Both the position numbers and the translations under genes were made by a program. 64,000 nucleotides of DNA from the NCBI GenBank assembly GCA_947581805.1, contig CANPVM010000005.1:1-64000 (forward strand), in the 5' to 3' direction. Numbering within the stretch: position 1 is the first letter of the stretch; the number at the start of each line of letters is the position of its first letter. This document shows, piece after piece, positions 1 through 8,866 of the stretch. This stretch comes from an uncultured Clostridia bacterium (GTDB lineage: Bacteria > Bacillota > Clostridia > TANB77 > CAG-508). The notes beneath the pieces are model-generated. The model made no database searches, was not told the origin of the DNA, and saw only the letters and a list, made by a program, of their open reading frames with translations.

Positions 1-205
1 CTAAGAGAAGAATTCGAGAAAAAACAAGAAGAAAAAATGCAAACTATGCAAGAAAGCTTAGAAAGTAAAGAAAAACAATTAGAAGAAAACATAGAAAAAA
101 GTAAACAAGAACAAATAACTCTAAGGGAAGAATTCGAAAAAAAGCAAGAAGAAAAAATGCAAACTATGCAAGAAAACTTAGAAAATAAAGCAAAGGAAAT
201 GGAAG
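1..205 (+). repeat. Tandem 120-bp coding repeat, two units
   Basis: Bases 1-120 and 121 to about 205 carry the same coding unit, nearly identical over the first 70 bases and degenerating afterwards. More units may lie upstream of the window edge. Confidence 0.8.
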
Positions 206-1026
206 AACAAGTAAAAGTACTAAAAGAAGAAAAAGATAAAGACATTAAAGATATAGAAGGCATATTAACAGAACAAGAACAGGCAAATACTAACGCAAAT
301 AATGAAATAAATAATCAAATTAATACTATCAAAGAACAAATAGATACAAACCAAGAAGAAACAAAAAAAGCAACGGAAAAATTAAAAAAATCATGCAAAG
401 ATGAAACACAAAAATTGGAAGAACAATTAAATAAGAAAGAACAACTATGGCAAAGCCAACTTCATGGAAATGTAGAAAACATTAATAAATTAATGAAACA
501 ATTCCAGGAACAAACAGGTAAAAAGTGGCTACAAATAGAGCAAAATCATAATAAAATGCAAAATAATATTAATTTGAATTATCATTTATTAGAAGAAGAA
601 AATAAAAAATTGCAAGAAACAATTCAAAAACTGCAGTTAGAAAATAAAAAGTTAGCTACAAAAATGGAACAAATAGAAGGTGAGTCTAGAATAAACAGTG
701 CTACAATTGAAATGCAGATAGACAAGCTATTAGAAAAGAAATTACATTTATTTGAAAAGTTACAATTTATAAATACACAAAATCAGGAACGAGTACAAAC
801 AACACCAATATCAAAGAAACCTATAAAAACAAAAAATGTAGAAGAAATAGATATTTCAAAGAAGCAACAATTACAAAGTAAAAAAACAAAATCAGTAGAA
901 ATAATTTCTTCAAAAAATACAGAAATTACAGCACAAATGGAAGTAGACAATATGATGAAAAGAAGAAAGAAAAAAGGAACAACACAATTATTAGGTTTCT
1001 TGGATAGTGAAGAAGAAGCTTATTAA
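1..1026 (+). CDS. Coiled-coil protein, 5' end outside window
   Basis: The reading frame is open from base 1, so the gene begins upstream of the window; an internal ATG at 37 follows residues LREEFEKKQEEK. What is visible (about 341 residues) is almost entirely Glu/Lys/Gln-rich heptad-like sequence, predicted as a long coiled coil. Two near-identical 40-residue units open it, each beginning LREEFEKKQEEKMQTMQE. The last 80 residues lose the coil character and end in a basic stretch (MMKRRKKKG) and an acidic tail. I do not recognise a family; filament-like or chromosome-associated coiled-coil proteins look similar. It is followed by an 11-bp inverted repeat and polC. Confidence concerns the coding call, not a function. 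Confidence 0.75.
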   Translation, partial: LREEFEKKQEEKMQTMQESLESKEKQLEENIEKSKQEQITLREEFEKKQEEKMQTMQENLENKAKEMEEQVKVLKEEKDKDIKDIEGILTEQEQANTNANNEINNQINTIKEQIDTNQEETKKATEKLKKSCKDETQKLEEQLNKKEQLWQSQLHGNVENINKLMKQFQEQTGKKWLQIEQNHNKMQNNINLNYHLLEEENKKLQETIQKLQLENKKLATKMEQIEGESRINSATIEMQIDKLLEKKLHLFEKLQFINTQNQERVQTTPISKKPIKTKNVEEIDISKKQQLQSKKTKSVEIISSKNTEITAQMEVDNMMKRRKKKGTTQLLGFLDSEEEAY

Positions 1027-1052
1027 AAACAAAAGAAAAAACAAAAATGATA

Positions 1053-1089
1053 TAAGATAGCAAGGAAAAATGAAAAAGTTGCTATCTTA
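1053..1089 (+). other. 11-bp inverted repeat between genes
   Basis: Arms 1053-1063 and 1079-1089 pair perfectly around a 15-nt loop. No T-run follows on the plus strand, so it is a poor classical terminator for the upstream gene. It could act as a processing or mRNA-stability element, or as a terminator on the minus strand, where a T-rich stretch follows. Confidence 0.45.
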
Positions 1090-1140
1090 AATCATGAGAA
1101 ATTAACAAAGAATCGTTTCAAAAACTTCAGGGGGCAAAAA

Positions 1141-4100
1141 ATGGAGAAAGAAACATATAAAACCATAAAAGAAGTATTCCAAGATTATCATTGTATTTGG
1201 CAAGAATTAGCTGACGCGAAAATAAAATCTATTAATTTATTTAAAAAAACGAATTCAATTTCAATTGTTTTACTTGCCAAAAAAACAATTTTGATTAGAC
1301 AAATGGAATCATTTGAACAGTATATAGAAGCACGTTTTGGAATTAAAACAGTAGAAATAAAAATAGAACAACCGGAAAAGAAAGAAATAGAACCAAAGGC
1401 ATGTGAGACGGTTGATAAAGAAGAGGTAGAAATAACTATTGAAAGAGATTGGAATGATATTATTGATTATTTAGCAAGAAAACACCCTATGACAAAAGCC
1501 ATTCTAAAAGATAGCAAAATATCTGTAGAAGCAAATGCTATCAATATTCTTCTTTCAGTGAAAGGAAAAGATTTTTTAGTAGCACAGAGATTAGATGAAA
1601 TTTTATCTAATCTATTAAATAATGTTTATGGAAAAAAATATAAAATAACCTATATAGAAGAAATATCACAAGAAGAAATGAAAAAAAGGGAAGAATTAGC
1701 ACTAGAAAGAGAAAAACAAGCTATTATTGAAATTCAGAAACAAGCTGTTATAGAAAAAGAAGAAAAGCAAGAAAATAAAATTGAAGAATTACAAAATAAA
1801 AATACATACGAATATAACATAGAAACAATGTCTCCTTCTTATGATAATGATACCTTTGTTGGTGAAGAAGATTATTTACAAGAACTAGAAAAAATGGAAG
1901 AAGAAAATAATATTATTTTAGGTACCTTATCTAAAGCAAAAGAAAATAAGGTGCAAATTAAAGATATTACGGCAGATAATAAAAGAATTACAGTAGAAGG
2001 AAGAATAATATCGTGTGAAGCAAGAGAGACAAAAACAGGAAAAGGAATGCTAATTTATGATATTTACGATGGTACAGGAATTATTACTTGTAAATCATTT
2101 ACCAAAAATATCGAAGAAGGAAACGATGTAGCTAATAAAATTAAAAATGCAAGCGGTATCAAGACCATTGGAAAAGCAGGACTAGATGCTTTTGCAGGAG
2201 ATGTTACTATTATGGCTAATACCATTTTAGAAGTAAACGGAGAACATTTTCCAAAACTTCCAACAGAAGATGAAAATTCTCCTTTGATTTTAGGTATGAA
2301 TACACAAATTAAAGAACCACTTGTTAAAATTCAAAATTTAACCGTAGACTCTGGAAATATTTGCATTGACGGAGAAGTAATTAACATGGAAGATAGAGAA
2401 CTAAAAGGCGGTAGAATTTTACTCAGTCTTGATGTATATGATGGAAGTAGTACAATCACATGTAAAGCTTTTCTAACGAAGGACAATAGTAAAAAAGTAA
2501 TTGGAAAAATAAAAGGGGCAAAAGGAGTAAAAATTGCTGGAAAAGCGGGAATGGATGATTATTCTCACGAATTAACTATTATGGCAAACACCATTCTTAC
2601 TTCAGAGGGAATAAAGAAAGAAGTAAGAATGGACAATGCAGAAGTAAAAAGAGTAGAATTACATATGCATACGCAAATGAGTCAAATGGATGGAGTTACT
2701 CCTGCTACTGACCTAATTAAACGTGCTATGAAATGGGGAATGAACGCTATTGCTATTACCGACCATGGAGTCGTACAAGCCTTTCCAGATGCCCATAAAT
2801 TATTAGGATATGATAACCCAGACATGAAAATTATTTACGGAGTAGAAGCCTACCTTGTGCCAGACAAAAGTGAAATTGTTTCCAATGTAAAGGGACAAAC
2901 CATAGAAAACACTACATTTTGTGTTCTTGATTTGGAAACCACAGGACTTTCTTTCCGCACAGAAAAAATTACCGAAATTGGAATTATGAAAGTAAAAAAT
3001 GGCGAAGTGATTGATGAATTTTCATGTTTCGTAAATCCAGAAAAGCCAATTCCAGAAAAAGTAGTAGAAGTAACCAACATTACCGACGACATGGTAAAGG
3101 ATGCAGAGACCATTGAACAGGTATTTCCAAAACTATTAGATTTTATTGGAGATAGTGTACTTGTAGCGCACAATGCAGATTTTGATATTGGCTTTTTAAA
3201 ATATAATGCAAAACAATTAGGATATAGCCTAGAAAATACTTATATGGATACTTTACGTTTAGCCAAGGAATTATTCCCAGATTTCAAAAAATATAAATTA
3301 GGAATTATTGCAGAAAAATTAGGTATTACCGTAGAGGTTGCTCATAGAGCCTTAGATGATGTAGATACAACGGTTAAAGTATTAAAAGTAATGTTTCAAA
3401 TGCTAGAAGAAAAGGGCATCAAAACATTAGAAGAAATTGATAAACAAGAAGAAAATAATATGAACTACAAAAAACTTCCAAGTTATCATGCAATTATTTT
3501 AGCAAAAGACTATGTAGGACTAAAGAATTTATATAAATTAGTTTCACTTTCACATTTACATTATTTTTATAAAAAGCCACGTATTTTAAAATCAATTTAT
3601 AAAAAATATTCCGAAGGGCTTATCTTAGGAAGTGCGTGTGAAGCAGGGGAGTTATATCGTGCAATTGTAGAAGGAAAAGATGATGAGGTTATTGAGGAAA
3701 TTGCTAAAGACTACGATTACCTAGAAATTCAGCCAACAGGCAACAATATGTATATGGTTCGTAATGGAACTTTGCCAGATGCAAGAGCTGTAGAAGATAT
3801 CAACCGCAAAATTGTAGCGTTAGGCGAAAAATTAGGAAAGCTAGTGGTAGCAACTTGCGATGTTCACTTTATGGATCCACAAGATGAAATCTATAGAAGA
3901 ATTTTAATGGCAGGTCAAGGTTATGAAGATGCCGATGTTCAAGCGCCACTTTATTTGAGAACAACAGAGGAAATGCTAAAAGAATTTGAATATTTAGGTA
4001 AAGAAAAAGCCTATGAAGTAGTAGTAACCAATACCAATAAAATAGCAGATATGTGTGAAAGAATTAGCCCAATTTCACCAGAAAAATGTCCTCCTTATAT

Positions 4101-5973
4101 TGAAGGTTGTGAGCAAACTATTAAAGATATTGCATTTAACAAAGCACATGAACTATATGGAGACCCACTTCCAGAAATTGTACAGGAAAGATTAGACAAA
4201 GAATTAAATTCTATTATAAAAAATGGCTTCTCGGTTATGTATATCATTGCTCAAAAATTAGTATGGAAATCGAATGAAGATGGCTATATTGTAGGTTCTC
4301 GTGGTTCTGTAGGTTCTTCTTTTGTAGCCAATATGACAGGAATTACAGAAGTAAATTCTCTTCCACCACATTATCGATGCCCAAATTGTAAATATTCGGA
4401 CTTTACCGATTATGGCTATCAATGTGGATTTGACTTACCAGATAAAGATTGCCCACATTGTGGTACCAAAATGGTAAAAGACGGAATTGATATTCCATTT
4501 GAAACCTTCCTTGGCTTTAATGGAGATAAAGAGCCTGATATTGACTTAAATTTCTCAGGAGAATATCAAGCAAAAGCCCATAAATATACTGAAGTGATTT
4601 TTGGAAAAGGAACCACTTTCAAAGCAGGAACCGTAGGAACGGTAGCAGATAAAACAGCCTATGGGTATGTCAAAAAATATTATGAAGAAAGAAATATTCC
4701 AGTTAGTAATGCAGAAGTGATTAGAGTTTCGCAAGGTTGCACAGGGGTAAAAAGAACTACTGGGCAACACCCAGGAGGTATTATTGTAGTACCAAAAGGA
4801 AGAGAAATTTACGAATTTACACCAGTACAACATCCAGCAGATGACCCTGATTCCGACATTATTACAACCCACTTTGATTACCACTCCATTGACCAAAACC
4901 TATTAAAACTAGATATTCTAGGGCACGATGATCCAACCATGATTCGTATGCTATACGACTTAACCGGAATAGATCCAACCAAAGTGCCACTAGATGATAA
5001 GGAAACGATGTCAATTTTTAGTTCTACCAAAGCCCTAGGTGTAACACCAGAGCAAATTAGAAGTGAAGTAGGAAGTTATGGGGTACCAGAGTTTGGAACC
5101 AAATTTGTAAGAGGAATGTTAGTAGATACCAAACCAACCACATTTGACGAACTAATTCGTATTTCTGGTTTATCACATGGTACAGATGTATGGCTTGGTA
5201 ATGCACAAAGTTTAATAGAAGATGGAACGGTAACATTAAATGAAGCAATCTGTTGCCGTGACGATATCATGATTTACTTAATCAAAAAAGGTGTTCCACC
5301 AAACCCAGCCTTCAAAATAATGGAAGTAGTGCGTAAAGGAAAAGCCTTAAAAGATAAAGAAAAATGGGCAGAATATGTCGCTTTAATGAAAGAACATGAC
5401 GTACCAGATTGGTACATAAAATCTTGTGAAAAAATTAAGTACATGTTCCCAAAAGCCCATGCAGCAGCCTATGTAACCAATGCTTTTCGTATAGCATGGT
5501 TTAAGGTTCATCAGCCAGTTGCTTATTATGCAGCATACTTTACCATTCGTGCTGATGAATTCGACAGTGAAATTATGTGTTATGGAAAAGAAAAAGTAAA
5601 AAATAAAATGAAAGAAATAGAACTAGCGGGAAATAGTGCTACAGCCAAAGACAAAAATATGTATGCTATTTTAGAATTAGTTTTAGAGATGTATGAAAGA
5701 GGTATAAGCTTCTTACCAATGGATTTATATAAATCTCATAGTACAAAATTCCAAGTAGAAGACGGAAAAATAAGACCACCATTAAACAGCATACCAGGGC
5801 TTGGAACGGTAGCTGCAGAAGGAATAGAAGATGCAAAAAAAGACGGAAAATTCATGTCAATTGATGACATGCAAGTACGTTCAAAAGTAGGAAAATCAGT
5901 CGTAGAACTATTACAAAAATTCGGTTGCTTGCAAGGTATGAGTAAGAGCAATCAAATGAGCCTTTTCGGATAA
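1141..5973 (+). CDS. polC: DNA polymerase III alpha subunit, PolC type
   Basis: Replicative DNA polymerase of low-GC Gram-positives, synthesising DNA at the fork and carrying its own proofreading exonuclease. Seen in order: N-terminal domain and a Glu/Lys-rich linker (to about 270), two successive OB-like units (about 276-365 and 395-487), PHP domain starting at ELHMHT (about 506), a DEDDh exonuclease inserted in it (DLETTG near 597, HNADFD near 678, HRALDD near 734), the rest of PHP, then the polymerase core with a four-cysteine zinc knuckle (CPNC, CPHC), PDIDLNFSG and GQHPGGI. At 1610 residues it is longer than the usual 1430-1450, and the second OB-like unit accounts for much of the excess. 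Start: ATG 1141, 6 nt after AGGGGG at 1129-1134. It contains no CGG codon. Confidence 0.97.
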   Translation: MEKETYKTIKEVFQDYHCIWQELADAKIKSINLFKKTNSISIVLLAKKTILIRQMESFEQYIEARFGIKTVEIKIEQPEKKEIEPKACETVDKEEVEITIERDWNDIIDYLARKHPMTKAILKDSKISVEANAINILLSVKGKDFLVAQRLDEILSNLLNNVYGKKYKITYIEEISQEEMKKREELALEREKQAIIEIQKQAVIEKEEKQENKIEELQNKNTYEYNIETMSPSYDNDTFVGEEDYLQELEKMEEENNIILGTLSKAKENKVQIKDITADNKRITVEGRIISCEARETKTGKGMLIYDIYDGTGIITCKSFTKNIEEGNDVANKIKNASGIKTIGKAGLDAFAGDVTIMANTILEVNGEHFPKLPTEDENSPLILGMNTQIKEPLVKIQNLTVDSGNICIDGEVINMEDRELKGGRILLSLDVYDGSSTITCKAFLTKDNSKKVIGKIKGAKGVKIAGKAGMDDYSHELTIMANTILTSEGIKKEVRMDNAEVKRVELHMHTQMSQMDGVTPATDLIKRAMKWGMNAIAITDHGVVQAFPDAHKLLGYDNPDMKIIYGVEAYLVPDKSEIVSNVKGQTIENTTFCVLDLETTGLSFRTEKITEIGIMKVKNGEVIDEFSCFVNPEKPIPEKVVEVTNITDDMVKDAETIEQVFPKLLDFIGDSVLVAHNADFDIGFLKYNAKQLGYSLENTYMDTLRLAKELFPDFKKYKLGIIAEKLGITVEVAHRALDDVDTTVKVLKVMFQMLEEKGIKTLEEIDKQEENNMNYKKLPSYHAIILAKDYVGLKNLYKLVSLSHLHYFYKKPRILKSIYKKYSEGLILGSACEAGELYRAIVEGKDDEVIEEIAKDYDYLEIQPTGNNMYMVRNGTLPDARAVEDINRKIVALGEKLGKLVVATCDVHFMDPQDEIYRRILMAGQGYEDADVQAPLYLRTTEEMLKEFEYLGKEKAYEVVVTNTNKIADMCERISPISPEKCPPYIEGCEQTIKDIAFNKAHELYGDPLPEIVQERLDKELNSIIKNGFSVMYIIAQKLVWKSNEDGYIVGSRGSVGSSFVANMTGITEVNSLPPHYRCPNCKYSDFTDYGYQCGFDLPDKDCPHCGTKMVKDGIDIPFETFLGFNGDKEPDIDLNFSGEYQAKAHKYTEVIFGKGTTFKAGTVGTVADKTAYGYVKKYYEERNIPVSNAEVIRVSQGCTGVKRTTGQHPGGIIVVPKGREIYEFTPVQHPADDPDSDIITTHFDYHSIDQNLLKLDILGHDDPTMIRMLYDLTGIDPTKVPLDDKETMSIFSSTKALGVTPEQIRSEVGSYGVPEFGTKFVRGMLVDTKPTTFDELIRISGLSHGTDVWLGNAQSLIEDGTVTLNEAICCRDDIMIYLIKKGVPPNPAFKIMEVVRKGKALKDKEKWAEYVALMKEHDVPDWYIKSCEKIKYMFPKAHAAAYVTNAFRIAWFKVHQPVAYYAAYFTIRADEFDSEIMCYGKEKVKNKMKEIELAGNSATAKDKNMYAILELVLEMYERGISFLPMDLYKSHSTKFQVEDGKIRPPLNSIPGLGTVAAEGIEDAKKDGKFMSIDDMQVRSKVGKSVVELLQKFGCLQGMSKSNQMSLFG

Positions 5974-5996
5974 GTATAAAATTTATTTAGCTTTCA

Positions 5997-6044
5997 ATAA
6001 AAAATTGTGGATAACTTTATGAAAAGTTATCCACAATTTTTTAT
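5997..6044. terminator. Bidirectional terminator containing two DnaA-box sequences
   Basis: Perfect 21-bp stem (5997-6017 with 6024-6044) and a 6-nt loop, with A-rich and T-rich flanks. It lies between polC and the convergent minus-strand gene, so it can stop both. Each arm carries a perfect TTATCCACA (6027-6035, and inverted at 6007-6015), the consensus DnaA box. Confidence 0.85.
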
Positions 6045-6072
6045 ATTTTTTGCTCCGTTCCTATAATATAAA

Positions 6073-6783
6073 CTATCTATCATCACCCATATCAATTTCA
6101 ACATCAATATCTACAGCTGGCATGCCAAGTTCACTATAAGAAGAACCTTTACCAACAGAAGATTTTCCTCTTAAATCATCACTAGCTACTTTTTTAATTG
6201 GTTCAGCATGTTTTAAAAAGTAAAAACCTTCTTTATTATATACAGTATTGGAATCAGGAAATACAACAAATTCTTGATTTTTGTTATTCTTAAATTCTAC
6301 CCAAGTGTCAATACTTTTGGCTTTGTCGGCAATACCATAAGTATAACCAGTAACAACGCTATTAGGAAAACTTAACATTTGGGAAATATATTCAGAACGA
6401 TAAACGCTTTTATTCACAATATTTTCTTTTTTATTAGAAGGTGTTACATCTTCAATGCCAGGAATAATATCTGATAATCTTGATACCATAATCGGTGTTT
6501 TGACAGTCTTAATAGATATAGCATCTTTTTGCTCTGCTACATCTTTTACAATTTTACAATTTTTTAAACCTTCTAATACCTTTTCTTTCTTCTCTTTAGA
6601 AATACCTTTATGGTTTAATTCCCAAATAGAATGGTCAATATAGTATTCGTCTAAGTAAACTTCACCTGCTTGTCTTAATAACTCAAATACTTTTTTCTTA
6701 TCTTTATTTTTAGTGGCATCTAAAAAAGATTGATTCCATTGTCTTTCCTCTTGTGGGAAAAACTTGTAACTTTCGTACATCAA
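6073..6783 (-). CDS. Hypothetical protein, 236 aa
   Basis: Encoded convergently to polC. The ribosome binding site AAGAAGGTGA lies just upstream of the ATG (the ORF begins MM, and either Met could serve). There is no signal peptide or membrane segment. The N-terminal half is charged and probably helical; the C-terminal half is mixed and ends in an acidic tail (VDIDVEIDMGDDR) after a Gly/Ser-rich linker. Residues around FPNSVVTGYTYG and WVEFKNNKNQEF look like a beta-rich core. I do not recognise the family. Codon use resembles the core genes, with no CGG, so it is probably not a recent import. Confidence 0.7.
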   Translation of the reverse strand: MMYESYKFFPQEERQWNQSFLDATKNKDKKKVFELLRQAGEVYLDEYYIDHSIWELNHKGISKEKKEKVLEGLKNCKIVKDVAEQKDAISIKTVKTPIMVSRLSDIIPGIEDVTPSNKKENIVNKSVYRSEYISQMLSFPNSVVTGYTYGIADKAKSIDTWVEFKNNKNQEFVVFPDSNTVYNKEGFYFLKHAEPIKKVASDDLRGKSSVGKGSSYSELGMPAVDIDVEIDMGDDR

Positions 6784-6989
6784 GAATTCACCTTCTTTTT
6801 ATAAGATATTTTAAACACATTACTATTATATCATATACCTATAAAAAATGCAAATTTAACATAAAATAACATCACTAAAACAATTTAATATATTTCTATC
6901 GTATCTAATTTATTAATACAAAAAAATATATATACAAAATAAAAAAGTATGATATAATAAAAAGTAACAAAGAAAAGAGGAAAACAAAA

Positions 6990-7295
6990 ATGTTTGAAAA
7001 TACGATTGATTTAACGAAAATTTTTAATTTACAAAATGCTATTATTTATCTTATTCTGATTAATATCATTGCATTTCTTGCTATGGGAATTGATAAAAAG
7101 AAAGCAAAATATGGCAAATGGAGAATTAGTGAATCTGCCTTATTTATTTTGGTGCTTCTAGGTGGTGGAATTGGTGGTATTGCAGGAATGTATACTTTCA
7201 GGCATAAAACCAAAAAGGCTAGGTTTGTAATTGGCTTTCCTGCAATTTTAATATTTGAAATTCTTGTTATTATTTATTATAGATTTTTCTTTTAA
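6990..7295 (+). CDS. DUF1294 membrane protein
   Basis: Small integral membrane protein of the DUF1294 family, function unknown. Two or three hydrophobic segments are visible. The family signature is clear: MGIDKKKAKYGKWRIS, then LLGGGIGGIAGMYTFRHKTKK. Length (101 aa) is normal for the family. AGAGG at about 6976 precedes the ATG, and a TATAAT at 6953-6958 is a likely -10 element without a good -35. It is followed 14 bp later by another membrane gene, so the two are probably co-transcribed. Confidence 0.85.
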   Translation: MFENTIDLTKIFNLQNAIIYLILINIIAFLAMGIDKKKAKYGKWRISESALFILVLLGGGIGGIAGMYTFRHKTKKARFVIGFPAILIFEILVIIYYRFFF

Positions 7296-7309
7296 AAAGG
7301 AGTAATAAG

Positions 7310-8170
7310 ATGAGTGAACTAAAAACAGAAGCAAAAGAAGAGAAAAAGAAATTTAACATTTTAGGAATTAGTATTTGGAGAATTTTAGCTTACTTTATTC
7401 TTTATAGTGTTATAGGGTACATTATTGAAACCCTATTTGGTATTATGACAAAAGGAACATGGGAAAGTAGGCAAAGTTTTTTATATGGACCTTTTTGCTG
7501 TATTTATGGAGTAGGTGCGGTTGTTATGATTGTATTTTTACAATTTTTCAATAAGAATAACAATACGCTATTTTGGGGTGGATTTTTAATAGGTTCTGCT
7601 ACAGAATATATCATTAGTTTTTTAGGAGAAAAAATATTCCATGTTATCTGGTGGGATTATTCTAATATGCCACTGAATATAAATGGAAGAATTTGTGTGT
7701 TTTTTTCATTATTTTGGGGATTTTTAGCTATTTATTTAATATCTTACGCAAATCCAAAAATAGATAGGGTATTAGACTGGTTAAAAAAGAAGATATCTCT
7801 TCCTTTTTTAAAAACAATAACTGTTGTTATGATTGTACTATTATTCCTTGACTTTTTGGTAAGTAGCTTTGCTATAGGAATGTTTTATCTTCGTATGATT
7901 CATGAACATAACATACCAGTAAAAGATAAAGATACAGTAGAAGCATTTTATGAAAAAGCATATGAGAATGAATCGTTATCAAATTTTGTTAGAACGTTAT
8001 TTTCTGACAGAAAAATGATTCGAACATTTCCTAACTTAAAAACAACTGACAAAGATGGAAATATCCTATATTTTGATAGTTATTTACCAGATATTCAACC
8101 ATATTATTATAAATTTCAAACGACTTTAAAACAAGAATTAGAAGACGTATTAAAAGGAGTAGAACGATAG
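7310..8170 (+). CDS. Putative ABC-transporter type IV membrane protein (CmpB-like)
   Basis: Integral membrane protein resembling the PF06541 family of putative type IV ABC-transporter proteins, whose substrate is unknown. Seen: a charged N-terminus, then about five hydrophobic segments. The first carries the family hallmark around YSVIGYIIETLFG, followed by SFLYGPFCCIYGVG; later WWDYSNMPLNINGRICVFFSLFWG is also typical. The C-terminal 100 residues are soluble and charged. The start has GGAG at 7300 and sits 14 bp after the DUF1294 gene. No ATPase gene is adjacent, so a transport role is unproven. Confidence 0.8.
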   Translation: MSELKTEAKEEKKKFNILGISIWRILAYFILYSVIGYIIETLFGIMTKGTWESRQSFLYGPFCCIYGVGAVVMIVFLQFFNKNNNTLFWGGFLIGSATEYIISFLGEKIFHVIWWDYSNMPLNINGRICVFFSLFWGFLAIYLISYANPKIDRVLDWLKKKISLPFLKTITVVMIVLLFLDFLVSSFAIGMFYLRMIHEHNIPVKDKDTVEAFYEKAYENESLSNFVRTLFSDRKMIRTFPNLKTTDKDGNILYFDSYLPDIQPYYYKFQTTLKQELEDVLKGVER

Positions 8171-8189
8171 AAAAGAAAGGAAAACAAAA

Positions 8190-8720
8190 ATGAAAGAAGA
8201 ATTTATTAACTTATTAAAACAAATTAATAGAGAAGGAATGGAAGAATTAATTCAATTTTTAGAGCGTTCGGACTTCTTTGAGGCACCAGCTAGCACTCGT
8301 TTTCATGGATGCCATAAAGGTGGTTTATTAGAACATAGCATGAAAGTATATGAAATTTTAAAAAACAAAACCGAAGATTCTGACTCTGTCAAAATTATTG
8401 CCTTACTACATGATATATGCAAAGTAAATTACTACAAAACGGATTACCGCAATGCTAAGAATGAACAAGGAGTATGGGAAAAAGTTCCTTATTACACAGT
8501 AGATGATTTAATTCCTTATGGCCATGGCGAAAAATCAGTGATGATGATTTCGGAATTTATAAAACTAACTCCTGAGGAACGTTATGCCATTCGTTGGCAC
8601 ATGGGATTTACCGAACCAAAAGAACTATATGGAACAATAGGGCAAGCATATAAGAAATATCCAATTGCACTTTTAATGCATGAAGCGGATTTAGAAGCAA
8701 CTTACTTTTATGATTTATAA
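8190..8720 (+). CDS. HD-domain phosphohydrolase
   Basis: Soluble HD-superfamily metal-dependent phosphohydrolase, resembling the HD half of YhaM-type exoribonucleases but without an OB domain. Metal-ligand motifs are in order: GLLEHSMKV (His), ALLHDICKV (the HD pair), YGHGEKS (His), and AIRWHMG (His). Length 176 aa. It follows the CmpB-like gene by 19 bp with an AAAGGA site, so it is probably the last gene of the 6990-8720 unit. The substrate cannot be predicted; a nucleotide or RNA phosphodiester is plausible for the family. Confidence 0.82.
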   Translation: MKEEFINLLKQINREGMEELIQFLERSDFFEAPASTRFHGCHKGGLLEHSMKVYEILKNKTEDSDSVKIIALLHDICKVNYYKTDYRNAKNEQGVWEKVPYYTVDDLIPYGHGEKSVMMISEFIKLTPEERYAIRWHMGFTEPKELYGTIGQAYKKYPIALLMHEADLEATYFYDL

Positions 8721-8762
8721 AAATATTAAAATAATAAAAAATTGAATACCTAGTCAGATACA

Positions 8763-8840
8763 TTGTAAGTAAAAAAGTAATATGATAAAATAGAAACAAC
8801 AAAAAAGACGATACGAAAAAAGTATTGTCTTTATTTTATT
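8763..8840 (+). promoter_or_regulatory. Promoter and leader hairpin before acyl-CoA ligase
   Basis: TTGTAA (8763-8768), 17-bp spacer, TAAAAT (8786-8791). The expected transcript starts near 8798 and immediately forms a 10-bp hairpin (8805-8814 with 8822-8831, one G-U) followed by a T-rich run. This may be an attenuator of the ligase gene, or the terminator of the upstream unit. Confidence 0.4.
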
Positions 8841-8866
8841 TTTGTTTGAAATAAAGGAGAAATTTT

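Noticed and set aside
2850..3173. Reverse ORF inside polC (and similar shadow ORFs)
   Set aside because: Antisense to a strongly conserved gene, with no ribosome site and no recognisable product. The same reasoning removes the other overlapping ORFs in glgP, recJ, relA, der and the secD-like gene.
5997..6044. Replication origin at the DnaA boxes
   Set aside because: Only one inverted pair within a terminator, with no box cluster, no AT-rich unwinding region pattern and no dnaA/dnaN nearby.
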